In this document: positions 59,857 through 64,000 of the stretch, in pieces | Numbering within the stretch: position 1 is the stretch's first letter | How the letters are laid out: every line of letters begins with the position of its first letter | Assembly: GCA_943371425.1 (NCBI GenBank) | Contig: CALRUR010000003.1 | Location: forward strand, 124,001 to 188,000 | Source: CAJBVG01 sp943371425 | GTDB lineage: Bacteria > Bacteroidota > Bacteroidia > Sphingobacteriales > Sphingobacteriaceae | DNA: 64,000 nucleotides | Direction of reading: 5' to 3' | The notes under the pieces: model-generated | What the model was told of the DNA's origin: nothing | Databases searched by the model: none | What the model saw: the letters and a program-made list of their open reading frames with translations, nothing else | Made by a program: the position numbers and the translations under genes

Positions 59857-61737
59857 TTAAAACTCTTTTCTCAAAATTACGTTAATCAAATCTTCTTTTA
59901 AATTTGACGCTGACTTTAATCTATAATTGTATAAAATTGATTTTAGGTCTGATACTTTTAATGACTTTAATTCTTTTTCCCTAATCTTTCTCTTTATTTC
60001 AATATTTTCATTAGAAAATAAAGAACCTGTGAATTTTTGATTATATGTTTCATTTAGTTCATTCAATACACTTTCGTTATTTAATTCAATTGTTATTGTG
60101 TTATGCAAATCTTTATTATCAATTGTATTTTCATTGTTTTTATCAATCTTTTTGTTTAAAATGTCTTCTTTTGTCGATTCGAAATTATTACCTAAATTTT
60201 TGTCAGTTAATTTGTTTTTAAAATTATTATTTTCTGACTCTTGATAATTAATTATTTCTGTATTGAATTCATTTAACTTTTTCTGAAGCTTTTCAATAAT
60301 GTGTTGTTTATCTTCTAGATTAGATGTAAGTTCTTTAATTTTATTCTTGTGTGTTTTTAAATCGCTTTCAAATTCACTAACTGATTTTTTAATAGTTTCA
60401 GAAGTAATGAATTGGGTGTAATCTTTAAAGAATTCATCAAATTCGTTTTGTAATAGTTCTTTAAATAAAACAGGGTTTAGAGGTAAAAAATTAGGAAGTG
60501 ATTTTGATAAGTTATTTGAAATGATTTCAAATAACCTATCCCTTTTTGCCAATGAAGAATGAAACAATTCGAAGAAGAAATCGCCTTTTTTTTTAAGAAT
60601 GATTGTTTTATCTAAAACTTGGTATGTTTCAAATATTGACTTATTAATACCCTGTTCTTTAGCTTTAATACAATAATTATCTATATATGAATAAGAACTT
60701 GATTCCGATTTGTTATTGAATACAAATTGATAAATGCTTTCAATTGTATAATAGTCAATTTGAGAATCAAGTTTGAATTTTACAAATGCTTCAAAATTCT
60801 CTGTCTTATATTTATTTCTAAATGAAGAATATCCTTTATTAATACCAAAAATTAAGGAGAGGCCTTCTTTCCTTTTTTCATTAAAATTCCCTGAAACCAA
60901 ATCAGAAATAAATGAATCTGCTTGTTTTCTCTTACCGGGTCCATAAGTTTCTAAAACTGAAACCAAATACGTTTGACTATTTTCTGGTATTTTATCAATT
61001 TGAATAAGTCCATTTTTAGTTTCAATTTTAACTTTATCCTTGATGGCAAATTTTGCAACTACATCAATTGTTATTTCTGAATAAATTGTGTCATGTAAAT
61101 TTTTGAATTTATTATTGTCAGTAAATGCAAATTCAAATGAATTTTCTAATTCAACTCCTTGATCAATAAGGAATTGATTAAAATACTTATTGATATTTCC
61201 TAGAGTTTTAAAGTAGTGAATAGGATAATTTTGGAAATCTTCTTTTCCAATTTTCATTATTGCAAAGCCTCCCAATATTTGATCATATTTCTTTAAATAG
61301 TGCTTCCAATCAACTTTAGTTGGTATATTTAGTATATTTCTTAATTCATCTATAGGTATTGGTGTTTCATTATCTAAAAATAATATTGCATCAGGTATAA
61401 ATGCAGCTCCACTTGTTATATTAAATATAGTGTTTGTTATTTGTTCCTTGTCTGTAAAATAGATACCTTTTATTCTTGATATTGGTATTGGCATATCAAA
61501 AAGGAAAAAATTATCAGAAATTTTCTTTGGCAGCTCTTCCTTCTCATCAAAAACAATTTCTATTGAACAATTAGATTCAGTGGTGAATTTACTTGATGAC
61601 AGCAGTAGGTAGTTATTAAACTTATTTTGGAGGTCATGGTTTCTGTTTTCGATATAGTTCGCTGGTGCAATGATTCCATTACTCAAATAATGAGCAAGGT
61701 TCATTGACTTTATTGGTAAATAGTATGTGGTTATCAT
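59857..61737 (-). CDS. Large unknown protein with coiled coil and SAP-like tail
   Basis: Starting from the ATG at 61737 (1 bp after the helicase stop), the protein has 626 residues. I recognise no catalytic family. The N-terminus TYYLPIKSMNLAHYLSNGII is followed by RNHDLQNKFNNYLLLSS. The segment FFLFDMPIPISRIKGIYFTD near residue 80 looks conserved-like. A coiled coil spans about 450-510 (LKTHKNKIKELTSNLEDKQ and following), then an Asn/Glu-rich linker. The last 35 residues (LKSLKVSDLKSILYNYRLK to INVILRKEF) resemble a SAP-type DNA-binding helix pair. An in-frame TTG at 61746 would overlap the helicase gene. It is probably the core partner of the helicase. Confidence 0.75.
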   Translation of the reverse strand: MITTYYLPIKSMNLAHYLSNGIIAPANYIENRNHDLQNKFNNYLLLSSSKFTTESNCSIEIVFDEKEELPKKISDNFFLFDMPIPISRIKGIYFTDKEQITNTIFNITSGAAFIPDAILFLDNETPIPIDELRNILNIPTKVDWKHYLKKYDQILGGFAIMKIGKEDFQNYPIHYFKTLGNINKYFNQFLIDQGVELENSFEFAFTDNNKFKNLHDTIYSEITIDVVAKFAIKDKVKIETKNGLIQIDKIPENSQTYLVSVLETYGPGKRKQADSFISDLVSGNFNEKRKEGLSLIFGINKGYSSFRNKYKTENFEAFVKFKLDSQIDYYTIESIYQFVFNNKSESSSYSYIDNYCIKAKEQGINKSIFETYQVLDKTIILKKKGDFFFELFHSSLAKRDRLFEIISNNLSKSLPNFLPLNPVLFKELLQNEFDEFFKDYTQFITSETIKKSVSEFESDLKTHKNKIKELTSNLEDKQHIIEKLQKKLNEFNTEIINYQESENNNFKNKLTDKNLGNNFESTKEDILNKKIDKNNENTIDNKDLHNTITIELNNESVLNELNETYNQKFTGSLFSNENIEIKRKIREKELKSLKVSDLKSILYNYRLKSASNLKEDLINVILRKEF

Positions 61738-61738
61738 T

Positions 61739-62776
61739 TCACTCAATTGTTATTGTTTCACGATTACCAATATTGGGAAAACCGTTTCTGCAAAGTAAGA
61801 ATAAATTTGTCTTAGCTCTTGTAAATGCTACATAATAATCATTTTCAGTTACAACACTGGACCTGTTTACAATATTCCAAGAATAGCTATCAAACTCAGG
61901 TATAATAACTGTATCAAATTCTGTTCCTTTTGAAGACTTAAAAGTTGTAACGTGAACCCCTGAAAGTACTTCAAAATCTTCATTTTCACTCTGGTATTTT
62001 GAAATTTCTATATCTGATTCTAGGTTATCTTTTATTAAACTATAAAAGGTTTCAACTTGTGCTGCAAATGGTACAAGAATAGCAATATTATGAGTATCAC
62101 TATTAAAGTCATCAATTATACTTATAATGTCGTTAATTTGATTATCCGCTCCCCAACCTAAGTTCACTTTCATAATTGGCTTTAAGCCAGTTTGTCTTGC
62201 ACCAATAATTGTATTATGTGGTATTAAGAAATTCGGAAATACTGACCTTGTAAACTCTAAAATTTCTCTCGAGTTTCTGAAATTCCTGTTTAGTGTAATT
62301 TCTTCGTTAACATTAAATCGTTTATCAACTGAAAACCAATTTAATAATTCTTTGAGATTTTCATTAGATAGATACATACTTTGTCTTTCGTCTGCACCAT
62401 AACTTAGTTTATTAGTATAGTTGAAAAAGCGTTGAAATTTATCTATATCAATGTCTTGACCTTCATCTATTATTATTTCTTCGTAATCAGTAGCGTTGTG
62501 TGTTAACCACCAAAATACTCTATCAATATTTTCTGCTGCATCTTCATCTTGGCTTTTAGCAGTAGCTCTTAAATAATGTTCCAATGTTTTTGTGTATGTT
62601 AATAGTAAGCTATTACAAACACCTGTTGAGTGATTTCTAATATGTCTCCATAAACAAACTACGCTTTTCCCTGTTCCTGGACCTCCTGACAATGCTAAAG
62701 GGCTTGTTTCGTCAACAGCTCTTTGTTGGTCTATTGTTAATGCTGTTATTAACGGTAGATTAAAGTAGTAGGACAT
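61739..62776 (-). CDS. Minimal UvrD/Rep-type superfamily 1 helicase
   Basis: This 345-residue protein contains all main SF1A motifs in a compact frame: Q-motif region LTIDQQRAV, motif I GGPGTGKS (31-38), Ia LLLTYTK, II IIIDEGQD (DEGQD at 104-108), III SYGADERQSMY, IV LNRNFRNSREIL, V VTTFKSSKGTEFDTVII and VI YYVAFTRAKTNLFLL. Normal UvrD or Rep proteins are about 650-720 residues, so the 1B and 2B subdomains are missing or tiny. It probably depends on a partner, perhaps the following 626-residue protein. Gaps to both neighbours are 1 bp. Confidence 0.85.
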   Translation of the reverse strand: MSYYFNLPLITALTIDQQRAVDETSPLALSGGPGTGKSVVCLWRHIRNHSTGVCNSLLLTYTKTLEHYLRATAKSQDEDAAENIDRVFWWLTHNATDYEEIIIDEGQDIDIDKFQRFFNYTNKLSYGADERQSMYLSNENLKELLNWFSVDKRFNVNEEITLNRNFRNSREILEFTRSVFPNFLIPHNTIIGARQTGLKPIMKVNLGWGADNQINDIISIIDDFNSDTHNIAILVPFAAQVETFYSLIKDNLESDIEISKYQSENEDFEVLSGVHVTTFKSSKGTEFDTVIIPEFDSYSWNIVNRSSVVTENDYYVAFTRAKTNLFLLCRNGFPNIGNRETITIE

Positions 62777-62777
62777 A

Positions 62778-63392
62778 TTATTTTATTATTCTAAAAGTTA
62801 AGTTTATTCTTTCATTGACAGGTTTTTTTGTTTTTGGTATTTGGTGTTGCCAAAAGTGTTGTAGCTCACCTAACATAATTAGAAGGCTACCATGTGATAA
62901 TTCTATAGATATTTTCTCTTTAGTTTGAATATGTCTCATTTGAAATTCACGTGTAGCTCCAAAATTCACAGAAGCTATAATTGGATTTTTTCCAAGTTCC
63001 TTTTCGGCATCAGTGTGCCAAGAAATTGAATCATTTCCGTTTCGATAACGATTTAGTAAAACGCTATTGAATAAAGCATCTGCTTTGGTTTCTACTTTTC
63101 GCTTAATTTCAAGTAACTCTTGAGTCCAAAGTTGTGGTTGCAAAGTAATTCCCGAAAATGTGTATGGTTTATCGTTATCTCCATACCAAGCTGTTAATCT
63201 TGGAAAAAGCATTTCTTTACCATACATATTCATTATTTCTTGTTTCCAATTAATTGAATTTAGTAGCACTTTTAAATAGTTATCGCTACTTGATTTATCA
63301 AAAAAATTATTAATATGTAAATACTCACCGTTCTGAATTTGTCTCCTTTCGGTCTTAATCTTTGTTGAGTTAAACAAGTCCAATTGTTCCAT
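62778..63392 (-). CDS. alkB: AlkB-family 2-oxoglutarate/Fe(II) dioxygenase
   Basis: From the ATG at 63392 (MEQLDLFNSTKIKTERRQIQ), 204 residues. The iron ligands are His126 and Asp128 (ISWHTDAEKELG) and His183 (HFWQHQIPK). The 2-oxoglutarate site has LNRYRNGND before it and RINLTFR at the end. PRLTAWYGDNDKPYTFSGI is the nucleotide-lid region of AlkB2-like demethylases. Such enzymes oxidatively remove alkyl lesions from DNA or RNA bases. It is the first gene of a four-gene operon with helicase, unknown protein and methyltransferase. The longer frame from 63470 starts in a hairpin and is rejected. Confidence 0.9.
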   Translation of the reverse strand: MEQLDLFNSTKIKTERRQIQNGEYLHINNFFDKSSSDNYLKVLLNSINWKQEIMNMYGKEMLFPRLTAWYGDNDKPYTFSGITLQPQLWTQELLEIKRKVETKADALFNSVLLNRYRNGNDSISWHTDAEKELGKNPIIASVNFGATREFQMRHIQTKEKISIELSHGSLLIMLGELQHFWQHQIPKTKKPVNERINLTFRIIK

Positions 63393-63436
63393 TTTCGAAT
63401 TTACGTTTTTTTGTATTGAAAAAATCAAGGCTATTT

Positions 63437-63457
63437 TGCTTGCGAAGCGGGCAAGCA
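63437..63457. promoter_or_regulatory. Inverted repeat in the alkB-operon leader
   Basis: TGCTTGC (63437-63443) and GCAAGCA (63451-63457) are perfect arms around a 7-base loop, 45 bp upstream of the alkB ATG. It is a candidate operator or leader stem. Confidence 0.4.
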
Positions 63458-63739
63458 CATAACTGAGCAAGCTAATTAGCCTGAATGTCTGGTTGTCAGA
63501 TTATTTTCAACGTCTATTTTGTTAAGTGACTTAATATTTTTTAGTATTGGAAGTAATTCTCGGCTAACATATACAATATACCAAAATCTAAATTTAATTT
63601 GATGTATTGTTGAAATAATCAGCTATTTAAGTAAACTACTAATATCTGTAATAAATTAGAGAAATTAAATAAGTAGATGTAAAAAAAATTATTTAAGAAT
63701 TATGGGTTAAGCTTGTATTAACTTTTGGGCCTATAAATG
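63458..63739. other. Upstream region of the alkB operon
   Basis: A/T-rich intergenic sequence. At about 63638-63690 it carries a decayed version of the TACTAATATC...palindrome...TATTTTT block seen at 53343 and 55742. No gene is seen. Confidence 0.5.
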
Positions 63740-63886
63740 CTACCGGCCTTCCTCCTCAAACACATTATTAACCCTCGGCTGTTTTACCCAGACGCTAAAA
63801 GGGAAGAAGAAGACAAGCAGCATTTCACCACCGAATTTAAATAGATTACTCGATTTTTGAGTTTCAACTGATTTGAGTGCATTTGC
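63740..63886 (-). pseudogene. Duplicated 3' fragment of the membrane-protein gene at 55874
   Basis: The reverse strand encodes 48 residues ending in a TAG stop; 37 of the 48 match the C-terminus of the 55874-56431 protein (for example FGGEMLLVFFFPF and QPRVNNVFEE). Upstream of these the similarity stops abruptly, so the 5' part is missing. Reading frame is preserved with no internal stop. Confidence 0.85.
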
Positions 63887-63921
63887 ACTATTACAAATGT
63901 GCCACCAGATTCATTGGCTTA

Positions 63922-64000
63922 TTATTCATTGATGTCTGGTTCTGCTGCAATACTTAATTTTGAATCATCAGGTTCAGGATATATTTTTATATCGTTGTTT
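63922..64000 (-). CDS. C-terminal end of a gene cut by the window edge (tentative)
   Basis: On the reverse strand an open frame enters from the edge and ends at a TAA (63922-63924), giving an acidic tail NNDIKIYPEPDDSKLSIAAE then PDINE. Its acidic composition looks protein-like, but only 25 codons are visible. Confidence 0.35.
   Translation of the reverse strand, partial: NNDIKIYPEPDDSKLSIAAEPDINE

Noticed and set aside
58383..62776. Restriction-modification system
   Set aside because: The methyltransferase domain lacks NPPY/DPPY or cytosine-MTase motifs and no restriction nuclease motif is visible in the neighbouring genes.
63393..63470. Longer alkB start
   Set aside because: The extra 26 codons run through an inverted repeat and have no similarity to AlkB proteins, which begin near MEQLDLF.

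Overview
The window is a stretch of chromosome from a low-GC member of the Bacteroidota. The evidence is: type IX secretion (T9SS) C-terminal sorting domains on three secreted proteins; a GLPGLI-family protein beside a carboxypeptidase-regulatory-like/outer-membrane barrel protein; DUF4295 in a ribosomal-protein operon; a bacillithiol gene (bshC); an Hc1-like histone; promoters resembling TTTG-N(19-21)-TAnnTTTG; and few Shine-Dalgarno sequences. The genus cannot be fixed from sequence alone. I see no tRNA, rRNA, CRISPR array or complete insertion sequence.

Layout. 0-7 kb: a peptide-ABC binding lipoprotein (cut by the left edge), a BtuF-like protein, then the co-directional run parA-parB-DUF5683-dapB-lepB, and a convergent Ldh-family oxidoreductase. 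7-16 kb, minus strand: two paralogous T9SS cargo proteins, bshC, rimO, ftsY and the rpmB-rpmG-DUF4295 operon. 16-27 kb: a carboxylate uptake and activation module with a zinc-ribbon/HTH protein, a porin, an MHS-family transporter, DUF6814, a DUF3311-like protein, a transporter-fused histidine kinase, a single-domain receiver, prpE and acs. 27-38 kb: surE, lpxB, a SpoIID-like protein, a response regulator, a TatD-like hydrolase, tcdA, topoisomerase IV (parE, parC) and an SPFH lipoprotein. 38-50 kb: DUF2490, an SbtA-like bicarbonate transporter diverging from a LysR regulator, a WYL regulator, the outer-membrane barrel/GLPGLI pair, an alpha-oxoamine synthase, the histone, hemN and a secreted trypsin-like protease.

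From about 50 kb to the right edge the character changes. Genes are mostly minus-strand, poorly conserved and widely spaced, as in an accessory island: Fic, DUF4279, a PD-(D/E)xK-like protein, a CoiA-like protein, a pentapeptide-repeat/TIR-like fusion, membrane proteins and a YiiX-like hydrolase. At its right end is a tight four-gene operon: AlkB dioxygenase, a minimal UvrD-type helicase, a 626-residue unknown protein with a coiled coil and SAP-like tail, and a helical protein ending in a class I methyltransferase domain. The intergenic gaps are one base each. I regard this as the best candidate for an undescribed system, possibly nucleic-acid repair or anti-phage defence. A duplicated gene 3' end (55.87 kb and 63.74 kb) brackets the segment containing it.

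A second window-wide feature is a set of intergenic tandem repeats with a period of almost always 7 bp (8 in two arrays). The sequence of the unit differs from locus to locus, and the arrays sit directly after stop codons or before start codons.
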